A DNA stretch of 64,000 nucleotides from Cacajao melanocephalus. Lineage: Eukaryota; Chordata; Mammalia; Primates; Pitheciidae. The notes under the pieces are model-generated. The model was not told the origin of the DNA. It saw only the letters and a list, made by a program, of their open reading frames with translations, and did not search any database. A program made the position numbers and the translations under genes. The DNA lies in assembly GCA_963573385.1 (NCBI GenBank), contig CAUYLG010026920.1, positions 185,250-249,249 of the forward strand. The letters are read 5' to 3'. Shown here in pieces: positions 1 through 54,774 of this stretch (the first letter of the stretch is position 1; each line of letters starts with the position of its first letter).

Positions 1-214
1 TTCAGCCAATAATTAAAGGGTCATAAAGGGATTTTTGATGTAATCCAATTCATCTTTTTTCCATATTTAAGTAATAAGAATGTCTTAGTAAGAAGAAGGA
101 ATATTTATTATATTTTATTCATGGTATTTCCAAAGATACAATTTTCTACAACGAGAGGCACAAGTCCCAAATGAACATTTATTGATTTTTTTGACAAATG
201 CCTACATCTGTGTA

Positions 215-575
215 ATCCAAACCCCATCAATGTACAGAATATTACCTTCACTGCAGAAAGTTCCCTTATGCCCCTTCTTAATCAACTTTACACACCCCAG
301 AGGAAATCTTTCTTTGAATTAGTTTTGCCTAGTCTAGAAATTCATATAAAAGAAATTGTGTGGCATATAATGTTTTGTGTCTAGAGTATTTTACTAAACA
401 TAGAGTCTGTGAGATTCACACATGTAGTATTTATCAGTAGCTTGTACCATTTTATTGTAATTGTTGAGTAATTTCCATTATATGAATATCTTATGTATTT
501 TACTACTGTTGTATAACACTGGTTAATTTTCAAAGGTTTTGAATAAGGGTATTGTTGCCATTTCCAAATGAAGAT
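215..575 (-). mobile_element. Old L1 (L1M-type) 3' fragment, antisense
   Basis: Reads as the reverse strand of an old L1 3' region: gtacagaatattaccttcac..., gaaagttccctta, agttttgcctagtctagaaa, then the stretch around the decayed GTAGTATTCCATTGTATGAATA motif. Edges are approximate. It shares this motif order with 10140-10790. Confidence 0.6.
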
Positions 576-658
576 CATGGTTGTTTGTTCTTAAAAATGT
601 TATGTGGTTTACTCAATAAACTGAATTCCCAGTAGAAGTTAGGCATTCTTACTCACAG

Positions 659-1089
659 GGTGATATAGGAGGTCAGCACAAGACACAGGTCATAAAGACC
701 TTGCTGATAAAACAGTTTGCAGTAAAGAAGCTGACCAAAACCCAGCAAAACCAAGACAGCAACAGAGTGACCTCTGGTCATCCTCACTGCTCATTGTACA
801 CTAAATATAATGTATTAGCATGTTAAAAGACACCCTCACCAGTGCCACAACAGTTTACAAATGCCATGGCAATGTCAGGAAGTTACTTTATATGGTCTAA
901 AAGGGGGAAGAACCCTCAGTTCTGGTAATTGCCTATGTTGTTCCTGGAAAACTCATGAATTATCTACCCCCTGTTTAGCATATAATAACATAACCATAAA
1001 ACTGGGCAACCAGCAGTCCTTGGGGCTGCTCTACCTATGAAGTAACCATTCTTTAATTCCTTTACTTTCTTAATAAACTTGCATTCACT
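659..1089 (+). mobile_element. LTR fragment, probable class I endogenous retrovirus
   Basis: This block reads like a primate ERV1-type LTR: an aggtcagcacaagac start, a ttagcatataataacataacc stretch, then a ggggctgctctac block and a terminal attcctttactttcttaataaa with AATAAA. No internal gag, pol or env sequence adjoins it, so it is a solo or truncated LTR. I do not assign the subfamily. Confidence 0.55.
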
Positions 1090-1524
1090 AAAAAAAATAA
1101 ATAAGAACAATAGAAAAGTAAACATTATAAAGTTACATAATTTCAAATATTGACAAAAATATGAGAAAAGAGTAACATTCACACACTCTCAGTGGGAGAA
1201 TAAACTGCTAAAGGCTAGACCCTGTGAATTTAAATACTACCTACAACCCCACATTCCCGAGCTTGGTTTGTCATTTGCAGAGAAACCCCCACAGGCCAAT
1301 GTGGAGATATATAAGGGTGTATTCACTCTGACATTGTTTGTAGTAATAGGGTAATAGGGATTTAGGGCAAACTATGTGTTCACCACTAAAAGAACAGGTA
1401 AGTTACTTGTGGTGTGCACATAAAGTAAAGTAATATGCAATTGTGAAAACTAATGAACTACCGTGACATAAAGCAATATAGATAGACTTTTTAAAAAGAC
1501 CAGTGATTGAAAATAGTAAAAAAT

Positions 1525-1655
1525 CATTCGGCATGGTGGCTCACGCCTATAATCCCAACACTTTAGGAGACTGAGACATGAGGATCACTTTCACACAGGA
1601 ATTTGTGACCAGCCTGGGCAACATGATGAGACCCCCATGTCATTATATTGAGATG
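1525..1655 (+). mobile_element. Old Alu monomer/partial Alu
   Basis: The left-arm pattern is present with many changes: catggtggctcacgcctat, aatcccaacactttagg, accagcctgggcaacatg. There is no A-rich middle or right arm. Confidence 0.7.
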
Positions 1656-2299
1656 GGGAGGACAGAAGACGGGAGGAAATCCAGTAAGACTTGAAGTATG
1701 ATACTATTTACGTAAATTTAAAACACATCAAACATAAAACAAAGCCATGCATTTTCAAGAACACATACATCTCTAAGGACATAAGTACATTAGAGAGGGT
1801 ATGTGGGCTAGGGAATAAAGAAGAGGAAAGGATATGAGCCTGAGAGAGAAAATGAAAATAAAATAAATAAGGTACCTCACATGGACCCATTATACTAGCA
1901 TGTCTTAATCTGAGGAATAAGGCTACGTAACCACAGGGTACCTGAGATCTAACATACACTCTACTTCCAACTGTAATATCCCTTATTTCTATTTCGTATC
2001 AATTATGAAATAATTACAATGATTGTAAGCATTCCTATTATGTTCTAATTCTTAGGGAGAATTTTTCTAGTAATTATAACACTAAGTGTAATATTAACAC
2101 TTCTTTTGAAATGAATTTTAAACAACTTACACAAAATATTCCTCTAAGTTTGTGAGATTTTTTAAAATTAGAAATAAATTAATATGTCAAATACATTTGA
2201 AAACCATAAAAATAATGTATTTTTCACCTTAATAAAGATGTGGTATTTAATCATGTTTATATTCTTGCAAAAATCCTATGTGGTTGGTGAAGATAGACT

Positions 2300-3060
2300 T
2301 TAAAATATCAATTCAATTTTAAGAATTTGGAATTCAGCCCAGCAGGTCTTAGCTTTATTTTACCCAGTCCCCATTCAAAATAGTTGTTTTGGTTCAAACG
2401 CCTCTGACATATTTCCCCATCCATTTTATAAAAGAACCTTTAATCCTAAGAGTTGCAGAAGGACAAAGATCTGTCTTCTGTAACTTCTTTAGGCTGAACA
2501 GGGGCAATGACATTCCTGTCTAACTATTAGGGTCTCTTGTATTTGGGGTAGAGAGGAGCTCAGTCAGAAAGCAGTAGTATGGTGAGGGCCATTCGCAACT
2601 CTGAATTCTGACAAAAGGTGATGATATCTGGAATAAGTATAAGCGTTCAATTTAAGAAAACCTTCAGTAAGCTTATCCTGCATTCCTGCACAAAGGCTAC
2701 AACAGCAATATATTCCACAATAGTAAATCAAAGTAAGTGAAAGTATCCCTAGTAAACTAAATTAGAAGGCTTCTATAAACTGGGCAACTGTTGAAACCAA
2801 GCTGAGATGAGGTTGCTAGCTGATTCCAATACATGTCCAGAGTTAGAATATTGATCTAGATTTTTTACATTACCCGTTCCTCTAGTTTCTTCTGAGCAGC
2901 AGCCAGAGATCACTGGTAGGTTTACAGGAATAAGCAGTGTTAGTCTAAATTGCAGAAAAAACTTAAATACAACTGATGAGCCTAGAATCTAATAACAGGT
3001 GTACCATAGTTCTTGAAACATATTTTTTTCTCTCTCTCTAGTCTCCGATTTTAACTAAAG
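2300..3060. other. Intron 4 sequence, nothing recognised
   Basis: No exon, splice-bounded frame or repeat could be assigned with confidence. Some blocks feel ERV/LTR-like, but I cannot support a family. Confidence 0.4.
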
Positions 3061-3140
3061 GCAAATAATGATAACGCCTATTGGCTTTATTATATTTGGC
3101 CTGATTATTTGTATAAAGTGCAGCAAGAATAATTATTTTC

Positions 3141-3284
3141 TTTTTTTCTTTTTGTTTTGTTTTTTTTTTAAGAGATGGGATTTCACCATGTTGGCCAGAA
3201 TGTCTCAATCTCCTGACCTCATGATCTGCCAGCCTCAGCCTCCCAAAGTACTGGGATTACAGGCGTGAGCCACCGTGCCCGGCC
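3141..3284 (-). mobile_element. Truncated Alu with clear target-site duplication
   Basis: An antisense poly-T, then half an Alu ending ggattacaggcgtgagccac. It is flanked by identical 16-bp copies aagaataattattttc at 3125-3140 and 3285-3300. Confidence 0.9.
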
Positions 3285-3300
3285 AAGAATAATTATTTTC

Positions 3301-5590
3301 TACATAGGCTTTTTAAGTTGGCTTTGATGGAACTCTGTTCCATAAAATAAATCTCAGAAAAAACTTCAAAGCCAAGCCCAGCCATGGGTTTATACCCTCA
3401 AATACCTATGAATTGAGCAAATTCCTCTCCTCTTGAGGTCCCAAGATACTCTGGGGCTCCTGGGCTTGTCAGAAAGTGACATTCTTTACCTACCACAGGT
3501 CATGAACCCTGTACGGAGACTGTAGACAAGGTATGAGGCCAGTTTTCCCAAGAGGCTTTTATTGGCTTTATAAGTCAAGTTTAAAGGAAAGCACACATTC
3601 CAGTCAAAGCTTTGGCAAAATAACCAGATTCTTCAATTGTCCTGTTACAAAAGAAAGCAGAATGTTATTGCACTTATGTAAATAACTATATTGCCGTAAG
3701 TTAAGAATACTCATAATTACTTTCCAAATTCTGGAGAAATCACTGTTTTTGCCACCCAATTCTATCTCTATAAGAGTTAGGAAGATGGAAGCTTAAAGGA
3801 AACAAATGAAATTCCAGGCTAAGAGTGCAAGATTCTATTTATTCACAGTCATAGAATAATGAATGGCACAGTGTAAACTGTGCAAGAAGGTCTTTGTCTG
3901 AAAACAAAGCTTTTTTCTAACCAACAGTGACAATCTGCATTTGAGAAGTCCTGAGAGGGCATATCTATCACACTTTCAAGTAGGATACTTACAACAAAAA
4001 AATTATTTTGCTGAAATCAAATTGATTAATGACTTTGTAGCCACAATTAAAATAGAATAAGAATGTGCTTCAGAAAGGACTAACAATAATAAATTAGACA
4101 TATAATGTTATAATTAATAGTGCATTAAAATTACATTGGTCTTAGGAAGAAATCCAAGAGCTGAATAGAATCCTTTTACAGGGGCAAAGATTCAAATGTC
4201 AGTTTCCCAATTAGACTTTCCTCATTTTATTTAATATTACACCCACTTAAGCTCTAGTTCACCATTTGTATACTCTATTTAAATGCTTTTTGAATTTTTT
4301 CTAGAGTACTTATCACCTTTTAATATACTGTATGATTTGCTTAGTTATTAAATTTAATGTTCATTATCCTATTGTCCCATCCACGTTACAAGAAATCTCC
4401 AACTTAAGAAGGTTGACTTACAACTTTTTTTTACTTTATGATGGTGAAGTAGCCATACTCATTCAATACACTTTCCAACTTGTCATGAGATTATGTTTGG
4501 ATAAACTCATTATAAATTGAAAATATCCTAATTCAAACACTTCAGATGTATGATTATTTTCAACTTAGATGAGCTTAATAAGACTTAATCCCATTATGAG
4601 TGAAGGAGCACCTGCAGTGTATGTTCCTTCAAGGGCAGAGATTTGTTGTATTACATAGAGCACTGCCTAACGTATAATAGACCTTCATCAGTTTGTCAAA
4701 CAAATCCTAGAATCAGCTTGGAAACAATTCTATTTTAATATCTCATGTATACTTGTTTAGTACATGCAATGAAAAATATAGTCAAAAAGGAAAACAAAAA
4801 CCAAAATAGAATGAGAGGATATTAGAAATCATCTGGGACAGGGTCTTCAAACTGGGATGTGTCACTTTCCAAAGGCAAGCATGATATGCTGTTAAAGAGA
4901 TCAGTTTCCAGATCATCAATTACCCTGAGTACTTTTTCATAGTATGGAAAGCTAGCCTTTTTTCATGGTATTGAAAGCTAGCCTGTCATGATGTCCTGCT
5001 CCCTATTTACAAGAATTTTCATTTTATTTTACAAATGAAAAACTCCCACCCATCCTAAGTCAATGTGAGGCATTTCTCTCTGTTGTAAAAGTCTCTGGGG
5101 CTCCAAAAAGACAATTAGAAATATTGTTTTCAATGTTAAGATAGTGAATGATTCTAATAGCTGGGTAACAAATTCTTAGCAATTCAAATGGTTTACAATC
5201 AAACAAAATTAAAGGTAAACCGAATTGAGTTTCCAGCTAATACCATTAAAAAGACTGGTATGATAGATCAATTTGTGATTTTCAGATTGTAACTTGAAAG
5301 AAGTTTAAATAAGTTAGTGACAATTCCATAACAAATCTTTCATTCCTATCCAAGTTTTCTCAGAACTGAACTGTAAAAACAAGAAAAATAAATGGAACTG
5401 TTGTTGCTGATCCCTGTCTCATTCTAGAAATAATTCGCTCACCCACAGAATAAATGTAAGATGTTTCACTGTCCCATTTACTGCATTAAGAGATATGTTT
5501 CTAATCACATTTTATGGTTATGCATTATTTATAAGAATTACAGTGATGTTTTTAGACTTAATTTGATACTACTCGTAATTATAATTATTA
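3301..5590. other. Intron 4, no gene seen
   Basis: AT-rich intronic sequence. There is a small local duplication around 4940-4985 (the ggaaagctagcc / tgaaagctagcc pair). No exon 4 homology could be found. Confidence 0.5.
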
Positions 5591-5604
5591 CAATTATAAT
5601 TTAC

Positions 5605-5900
5605 TTTTTTTTTTTTTTGAGACGAAATCTCACTCTGTCACTCAGGCTGGAGTGCCGTGGTATAATCTCCGCTCACTGCAACTTCCACCTCCCGTGTTCA
5701 AGCAATTCTCATGCCTCAGCCCCTGAGTAGCTGGGATTACAGGCATGTGTCACTATGCACAGCTGATTTTTGTGTTTTTAATAGAGGTGGGATTTCACCA
5801 TGTTGGCCAGGCTGGTCTCAAATTCCCAACCTTAAGTGATCTGCCTGCCTCAGCCTCCCAAAGTGCTGGGATTACAGGCATGAGCCACCATGCCTGGTCT
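5605..5900 (-). mobile_element. Full-length Alu, antisense
   Basis: Poly-T followed by a complete dimeric Alu on the minus strand. It is flanked by near-identical 13-mers (aattataatttac at 5592, aattataacttac at 5903), so it is a standard L1-driven insertion. Confidence 0.92.
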
Positions 5901-5964
5901 ATAATTATAACTTACTCTCAAAGCTGTTTCTTAACACAATCTGTCACAAAAATAAATATTTTAA

Positions 5965-6034
5965 AAAATTTGACTTCTAAACTTCCTTCTATTCAAGGAC
6001 AAAATTTGACTTCTATATATCCTTCTATTCAAGG
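5965..6034 (+). repeat. Two-copy tandem repeat, about 36-bp unit
   Basis: The unit aaaatttgacttcta...ccttctattcaagga occurs twice head to tail, the second copy at 6001, with three or four mismatches. A third partial start (aaatttgac) follows. Confidence 0.85.
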
Positions 6035-7367
6035 AAATTTGACAATGATTAATAAAAGACTTTCAAGCATACATATATTTAGGTAATAGATTCTGAAATG
6101 AAATTTAGAGTGTTAGTTGATAATTACAGAGTGTTCTCTTGGGATCAACATCTGTGAGAAGGAGAGCTGGATTAGGCAAAGGGAGAAGTCACCCTGCAAT
6201 ACCAGCTCAAGGATAGCCTTGACTGAACCTATGAGGAGATCTGGAATCATTTTTTAGAATCGCCCTAGGTTAGACTGAGATGTCCAAGTATCTGTACCCT
6301 CACATCAATCAGTCACTGAATGTGTGGCATTCTAGGAAGGGACATGACCTTGAGCAAGGGGTCTGTCTACAGCTGAGGCCATCCCTGAAGGGGCTGACAG
6401 CTGAAGATTGTCTGCAGAGTGGCTTCCCTGCAGCTGGAGCAAAAAGTCTTTCATTGACCATGAATCTAGACAGCTCATCCTAGTGCCCAGCACAAATATA
6501 TTATACTTTAGACTAAAATTCTGTAGGGGAAGGTGGACAACATACAATTTCAATTTTTAAAAGATGACAAAATTTTGACTGTAAAGAAGAGCATGTTTAT
6601 GTATTTTTTAAAATTAATGACGTTGAACAGTAAATACAGCATTTAAATTCCTTTGAATCAATATAAAAGTTATAAACAATGTGCTCTAAAATGTTAATAT
6701 TTATAGTAAACTAGATATTGCATGCTTTGCAACTACTTAAAGATATTTTAAAAATTTAAAATTTTAGATGAAGGGATACATTGTTTTACAAAATTAATTT
6801 AGGGACTAGATGTGCAAAAAAGGTTGGAAGATCACTGATTTAATCTAGCAGGTAATTTTGCAAATGAGAATATTGAGACTTAAATATGTTATCAGATTTG
6901 CAGATAATTATACTGATTGAAATCAGATTTGTAAAGCCGTGATGTTACCTGTCCATTTTTCTTTACTTGTTAAGACCCATGAAGCTACTCCCTGTGAACA
7001 CACTCTGAAGAGGGAAAAGGTCTCATTACGGGCTTCTTAGCCTAGGATATCTGGACCCCTTCAAGTTGCATGCAGCAATGTGTATACGTATATGCTTTTC
7101 TGTGGAGGAGTGCCTCTGTAGCTTCATAGCCACTAAATAATGGGATAAACACAAACAAACATTATTTAATTCATATGATTCTACCCTATCTACTTGCATT
7201 CTCAATTTCAATTCATTTTCCCTTGAATTTCTCCTTCAGAGCGCACACTTTTCTGACCCTCTTGTGTGCTCTTAACTCTTCCCTCTTTCAAAAATGTCAA
7301 ATAGTCCCCATGCAGAAAAACCTTATTTTACATCCGACTTCTACTAAGTTATTCCTGATCTCAACAG

Positions 7368-48340
<40,973 letters not shown>

Positions 48341-48463
48341 GACGATTCTCTAGAGAGCCCACATTGAATTTGTGGGTATATCACTCAGAAAGAATCATGG
48401 TGGGTATATTGATAAATTTTAAAATTGGTATATTTGAAATAAAGTTGGATATTATATATAGTT
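48341..48463 (+). other. FOLH1B: FOLH1-like 3' UTR
   Basis: A short 3' UTR of about 120 bases follows the stop, by analogy with FOLH1. The cleavage site itself is inferred from the AATAAA position. Confidence 0.7.
48438..48443 (+). terminator. Polyadenylation signal AATAAA
   Basis: A canonical AATAAA lies about 98 bases after the stop. It is followed 20-60 bases later by a GT-rich stretch (gtgagtgtttatacgtgtgt) that fits a downstream element. Confidence 0.8.
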
Positions 48464-48499
48464 ATGTGAGTGTTTATACGTGTGTGCGTTTATATTGTT

Positions 48500-49420
48500 T
48501 CTTTTATCTTCTCTTTATGGATTAAAAATAAAAAATTGTATTTCATAATTATAGAAGGTTATTCTGAAGTAGAAAAATTTAACTCAGTATTAAATCTCAG
48601 AAGAATGGCCTAATATAGTAAAACTCTCATCTGTCATTATCAGGGAATCAAGTCTATTCTATTCATGTCGCTTTACACATAAGAAAACACCAGTATGTCA
48701 TAGAGAACACTGGGAAATATACATAGGACTATTCCAAGCCAGAGGCCTCAGACCCTGCCTAGCCACTCAGCCACCCAGGATCACTATCTCAGCACACTCA
48801 TTGAGAAATGGATCAAATTACACTTTTAGTAAATGTTATCACTCTATAGCATAAGAAATTATTTTTTTATTTATATAAAAGGCTATACTATAACATATAC
48901 TTTTAGTGAAAAATAGTAATTAAATGAACGTTTGTGCACCTAATAGCCATGTGAAGACAATAACATTTCCAATATCTTTGGATGCCCCATGTACTAATGA
49001 CAGTTATGCTTGTGCATTTTCTTGAATCTTATGTTTATCTTTCCTCTGTTATTACTTATAATTTTATCACACATGGCTGTATCCTTTACATGTTTTGGCA
49101 TTACGTATTTTTGAACTTTTATGAAAACAATCATATCATGTGTATTTTTCAGGTACTTAATTTCTTCATTGGCTTTTAAGGGTTCATATATGTATCGCCT
49201 TGGCTGTGGTTTGCCATATTTCGCTGATATAGAGCATTCATTCACGTGAGAATAAGACTCAGGGTCTATCAAGATAGAGAAGACATACAATAATGTGAAT
49301 AGAGAAAGTTAATATAAATAATTATTAATTGTAACAGCATTGGAGCAATGAAATATTGTCTAGTAAAAGGTAAAGAGAAGTCTCAAGAATATGTGATAAG
49401 TAGATTTAAGGAATTGCCAC
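48500..49420. other. Intergenic spacer, no feature assigned
   Basis: AT-rich sequence after the FOLH1-like poly(A) site. No promoter, exon or confident repeat seen. Confidence 0.4.
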
Positions 49421-49439
49421 TGTCTCCATGGTGAAGTTG

Positions 49440-49830
49440 GAGTAGCCAATGAAGAGTCTCCTCACACTGTGGCCTCACTCAATGTTAAGAAGTCTCTGTG
49501 GTGTTGCACTTGAAGAACTTCCTTCAAATGGACACTTTTGAAATCCCCAGAAACTTGCCTTCTGGGCCCCTGTGTCAAGCTATTTATGAAGAAATGCCAG
49601 GCTACAGGGGCTCTACTACAAATTTGGCAAAGGGCAGGGTCAGGAGAAGCTCTTGGCTGCTGGGTTCGCCTGGCCACCACAAACTTCAGAAAGTGGGTGC
49701 CATAGCAGCAGCCTGAACTATATTATCTGGGCACTGGGGTAGCCTCATAAGCTGACTGCATCAGATGCTGGAGATGTTATTTGCATTGCCAGAGTTTGCC
49801 AAGTGTGCACACAGAAAGCAGATTGGAAAG
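49440..49830. other. GC-richer intergenic block of unknown origin
   Basis: Composition rises well above the flanks, and overlapping frames of about 72 codons occur on both strands. Neither frame shows a known motif or splice structure. It may be part of an old retroelement or a decayed exon. Confidence 0.3.
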
Positions 49831-49979
49831 CACCTTCTTGGAACATCTCTCCAATGCCTTCTACTCACAAAGTTTAACATTATAACATGTGACAAAGAAT
49901 AACTATTTAATGGGCTCAGATCTATTTATGAAGACAACCAAGAGTGAGTTTGGAGTGAATAACTCAAAGTTGGATAACT

Positions 49980-50210
49980 GGTGCATAATAAAATGTATTT
50001 ATTCATTTTCTGCTGGTGTATATTTGGAATGTTTTCTGAATTTTGCTTCTGTGAACATGTCTCCTAATACAAATATTCAAAAGATTCTCTTTCCTGATGA
50101 TATCTACCTATAGGTGGAATGTCTGAGTTATAAAGTTTACATATTCAATTTTACAGTGTTGAGCTTTTTCTAAGTTATTTTATTTATTTATATTCCCACT
50201 GGCAAAGTAA
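49980..50210 (-). mobile_element. Possible L1 3' fragment, antisense
   Basis: Weak match in order to old antisense L1: tattcattttctgctggtgt, ctgtgaacatgtctcctaat, tctacctataggtggaatgt. Confidence 0.35.
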
Positions 50211-50499
50211 TCATGTTATTCACAATTATAAAAAGTATGGAAAATTGTGGCATGTTAAACACAAAAAACTCAGTTTTACTAGAATCCAAGGCATCTGTGG
50301 GAAGAACAATCCATACATTGAGCACCAAATACATCATATAAGGCTTGGAAGACATCCAGAGTAGTATAACTACTTTCCCGTAGTTTATCAAAAGCCCATA
50401 ATAAAGTTAAGGAGGATAGGGATATGGGCACATTTGCATTTCAGAAAGTGTTCTGGCCTAGATGGATTAGAAGGGAATCAACCCAACAAAAGATCAGAA

Positions 50500-50777
50500 C
50501 TTTTTTTCCTTTTTGAGACAGGGTCTCACTCTGTCACTAAGGCTGGAGTCAGCAGCACAATCCCAGCTCAATGTAATCTCTGCCTCCTGGACTCAGGTAA
50601 TCCTTAAGCCTCAGACTCCCAAGTAGCTCAGGTTACAGGCGTGCACCACCATCCCTGGCTAATTTTGGCATTTTTCTGTAGACATGATGTTTTATCATGT
50701 ATCCCAGGCTGATCATGAACTCCCCAGCTCAAGCTATTCATCTGCCTTGGCCTCCCCATGAGCCACCATGCCAGGTC
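50500..50777 (-). mobile_element. Older Alu, antisense
   Basis: Minus-strand Alu from gagacagggtctcactctgt to gagccaccatgccagg, with a deletion before the last block. Confidence 0.88.
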
Positions 50778-50824
50778 CCGAATCTTTTCTCACGACAACA
50801 GTTGCCACGTAGACTTCATCCCCA

Positions 50825-51010
50825 GAAAAGATAAGACTACCCTCATCCTTCTGGTCTCAGCTTACGTGTCATCTCTTCTAGGAATACTTCCAGGATGACT
50901 GCCCCTTCTCTCGTATCCCCTACTAGGCCACAAGCTCCTTAGAGACTGAGCTTGTTTTTTATTTTGGCTCCAATCCCTGTCAGTATGGAGAGTCCATAGA
51001 CGACACTCAT
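50825..51010 (+). mobile_element. L2 3' fragment
   Basis: L2 order: cagcttacgtgtcatctctt, ggaatacttccaggatgact, aggccacaagctccttagag. Confidence 0.55.
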
Positions 51011-51396
51011 TTTGCGAGTAATCAGGGTGACGAGCATATGAGACTGTCTGAGAAATTCTGTGCTTTGAAAAGAAGAGCTGAACTACACCCTAGGATTTCC
51101 ACAATGCCTTTGTTAATGGGGTTTGGCTGAGCATGTTAACAGGCTTTTTGTGATGTCATTGTTAGAGAGTTGGACAATATTGTACATGTGTGATAAGGTG
51201 AATATTATTATAAAAAATGGACCAAAATCTGTGTAATACTTGAAAGCTTTGTCAACTTTCAACCAATTTACAAGCATGCAATCAGCATCTCCCCAAAATA
51301 TTGTATGTAATTCAGTGGCTCAGGAGCATACTTTGGTAACATGTTTAAGTCACTGTCATTCACAAGAGGTAGTGCAATGGTAGGAACACCGGTTTT

Positions 51397-51925
<529 letters not shown>

Positions 51926-51929
51926 TTTC

Positions 51930-54060
51930 ATTTGAATGGTAGAGTATTTTTTAGTTAGCTAATGTAATACTAGCACTTTTTCTCTCCTACCTTTTCTGCA
52001 TGATGATACAGTTGTAGTAAAATAGATGATAAATTTGGTAGCTTCTAGCACTAAGATTTGGAACTATTGTTCATTCTTCTATATGCATCTCATAAGTTGC
52101 TTATTGTTTAGTTCTAATACAGGGCATTCTACACAACATAACATTGAATTTTTACTGAAAAAGAATACTAGAAAGCCTTTCCTCTCTATACTTATGTAAA
52201 TTACATGCAAGATTTTAAGAAGTGTTTGAAGCCATTTTCAAAAAATAAAATTTCTGGAAATGTCCTTATATGCATCTATGATTACCTTTTCTTAATTTTT
52301 TAGGATATATTTTTTGAAGCATAATGCTAATGAAATGACACTTCAGAGAACATGCTAATTTATAACGCCATGCATGGATTAAAAAGACACCCACTTTATC
52401 TTTTTCTAGGATATGCTGGCTTTTATAAATTTTAGAGTTATTTAATGTCTGTTAATATTTAAATGGTGACTTTTATTTAGATTTTCACTTTTTCAATTTC
52501 TAGCAAGGTTAGATAATTTTAAGTTTATAGAAAGAACCTAAATCCTAAAACATTAGATAATTTATTAATACAATTATGTGTAAACATTGGTAACTTATTA
52601 AATCATGGTAAATGACAACAAAATATTTGTATGTCAACCCTGTTAAAAATAATTGTCATACACTATTAAAGACAATCTTGCATATAATTATTGCTTAAAT
52701 GATTATTATAAAAAATTTAAAATACGAATACATACATAGTTATAGATATGTATGTACCTATATATGTAAAGTATCTGGTTTAAAATTATTCACAAAGGTG
52801 TATGAATCAAACAAACTTTATTTTCATATGACGCAATCATTTCAAAACAGTCATAAACTAGTGAAAATAAGGGAAAAAGGCTGATACAAGTAATTCCACC
52901 AATTTTTATACATACGATTATTTGAATCACAATTGAGTTCCTTGGTACACTCTTTTAAATGAGAGAGTTACACAGTACAGATGTGTAATCCCAGTTAACG
53001 TTTTATTTTTGAACATATTCAGATAAATACAGCTAAGCACTTAGTAAGCAAGTATAAATTTAAAGCAGAGTAAGAAATTTAAAATTTAAAACAGTAAGAA
53101 ATTCTTAAAGTTACTATGTGATAAAAAAAAAAAAGAACATATTTAATGAAATATTTCTTTTAGTTAAAATGTTTCTTTGGACTGCATGCATTAAATCAAC
53201 TTTTTTCCATCTTATCCCAAAGTCTTCTGTTGGGTTGTTAGCCTCCCAACTGTGGTTTTTCTATACTTTATAAATCTAAGCAGCCAATTTCACACCTTTC
53301 TGTGAACCAAATCAATCTCAGAAAGTGGTTGTCATCTTGGTTGGGACCAAACACTTTTAAAGGACGCTTGTCCAGAGATTTCTTCTCCAGAGAGGACCCA
53401 CTGGATTTGTGGCTGCTGAAAGCCAAGGGTTACTGCTGATCTGGATATTGACAGAGCTTCTAGATGTGAGACATTCACTGTAGCCTTGTGAGTATGGAAT
53501 TTACGGTAAACCCATCATGCTTACTTTTTCTCATAAAAATACTTTAAATGTACCTGGCAGCAAGCTTGGGTCTTGTTTAAGCAAACAAGTAGCTGTCCTA
53601 GTGATTTTAAATGACATCGATATAAAGTATCTTTCGTTTGTAATATATGGTTTGTGTTCCATTGCTATCTGATTATTTTCTGTATTCAGAAAATAGTCAA
53701 ATAAAAATAATAATAAAATCCAATTCTGTTGGATTATTTTAGGTGTGAAGAAATATATTTCCAGAGTTTTATGCATTGATGGAACCCATAAAGTACCTAC
53801 ATGTTCACTAAAATGTGGGCATATAGTAATGACTTCTATGTAAAACAAAAGTTAAAAATGTTGAATTATTTTGAAAATTCTTGTTGCAAAGGTCTTATTT
53901 GCTGTCCCTTTAAAATCTTCAATTTGCAGACAAGATTTGAAAAGTGTTGAAAATAGATCCAACCAGCTGGTAAGGGCTCCCAAGAAACTGTGGCTTCCAA
54001 GTCACTATAGTGAACTGTTGGAAATAAACATGACTAGGTGGTCATGCTTCCATTAAACGC
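51930..54060. other. AT-rich intergenic sequence, nothing recognised
   Basis: No gene or confident repeat was identified. The less AT-rich stretch 53,220-53,480 has no recognisable frame. Confidence 0.4.
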
Positions 54061-54082
54061 ATTTCTGGATTTTCTAGTGTAG

Positions 54083-54203
54083 ACAGGAAAGTCTAATATA
54101 GATCTTAACTTTTTTTGGTGTCGTTTTAGAAGATAATTAATTACAGGAAAGTCTAATATAGATCTTAACTTTTTTTTGTTGTCGTTTTAGAGGATAATTA
54201 ATT
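54083..54203 (+). repeat. Two-copy tandem duplication, 60-bp unit
   Basis: acaggaaagtctaatataga... at 54,083 is repeated at 54,143 with only about three differences over 60 bases. Confidence 0.93.
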
Positions 54204-54774
54204 ATTGATTATTTCTTGCTAATTATTATAGCTTAAATATTCACCATTTCAGCATGCAAAGGTGCTCTCTCTGATCATCTGAATTGACTATGGGAACAAT
54301 TTTCCTAAATTACAAATAATAGATACTGTTTACATTTAATTTTTTGAAAGGAAGATTTTTGATATTAAAGTTAGAAGGTCAAATTCAACCATTAATAGTT
54401 TTAGAAGTTGACAGTTGAAGTCAACTCTGATTGAATTAATTAAGCTTAGATAAAACCTAATCCATTTATAATTGTCTTCAGAAAACTTCACAGGTAAGTT
54501 TGGAGGCAGGGAGTACAGACTATTAGCATAAATACCAAGTGTCTTTTGCATATTATCATTATGAAACCATTGAGAGAGATAGAAAGATGTAAACACGAAG
54601 AGATTTGTGATGTGCTTCTTGGTTAATAAGCTAATATGAGTGACTCAGGAATCATACCAGCTTTTACCCTCTGCTCAAGCTTTAGGATTGTTTAAGTAAT
54701 TTGGGTATGATTGAGTGCACTGGTTGTTTTAACAAAAATACTGTGAGGACCCTCATCTCATTTTCTCGTTTGTA

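Noticed and set aside
5461..6086. Open frames of 89 and 113 codons with LAQAGVQWRDL- and [12 protein letters not shown] text
   Set aside because: They are translations of an antisense Alu; the same happens at 20602-20961, 22268-22535, 22918-23298 and 47111-47344.
1..7367. Exons 1-4 of the FOLH1-like gene
   Set aside because: I searched for the residue 137-171 region (for example a GYENV- or FSAFSPQGMPE-type stretch) and found none; the window appears to start in intron 4.
49462..49716. Overlapping 72-codon frames as a gene
   Set aside because: No motif, no splice context, no promoter; kept only as an unexplained block.
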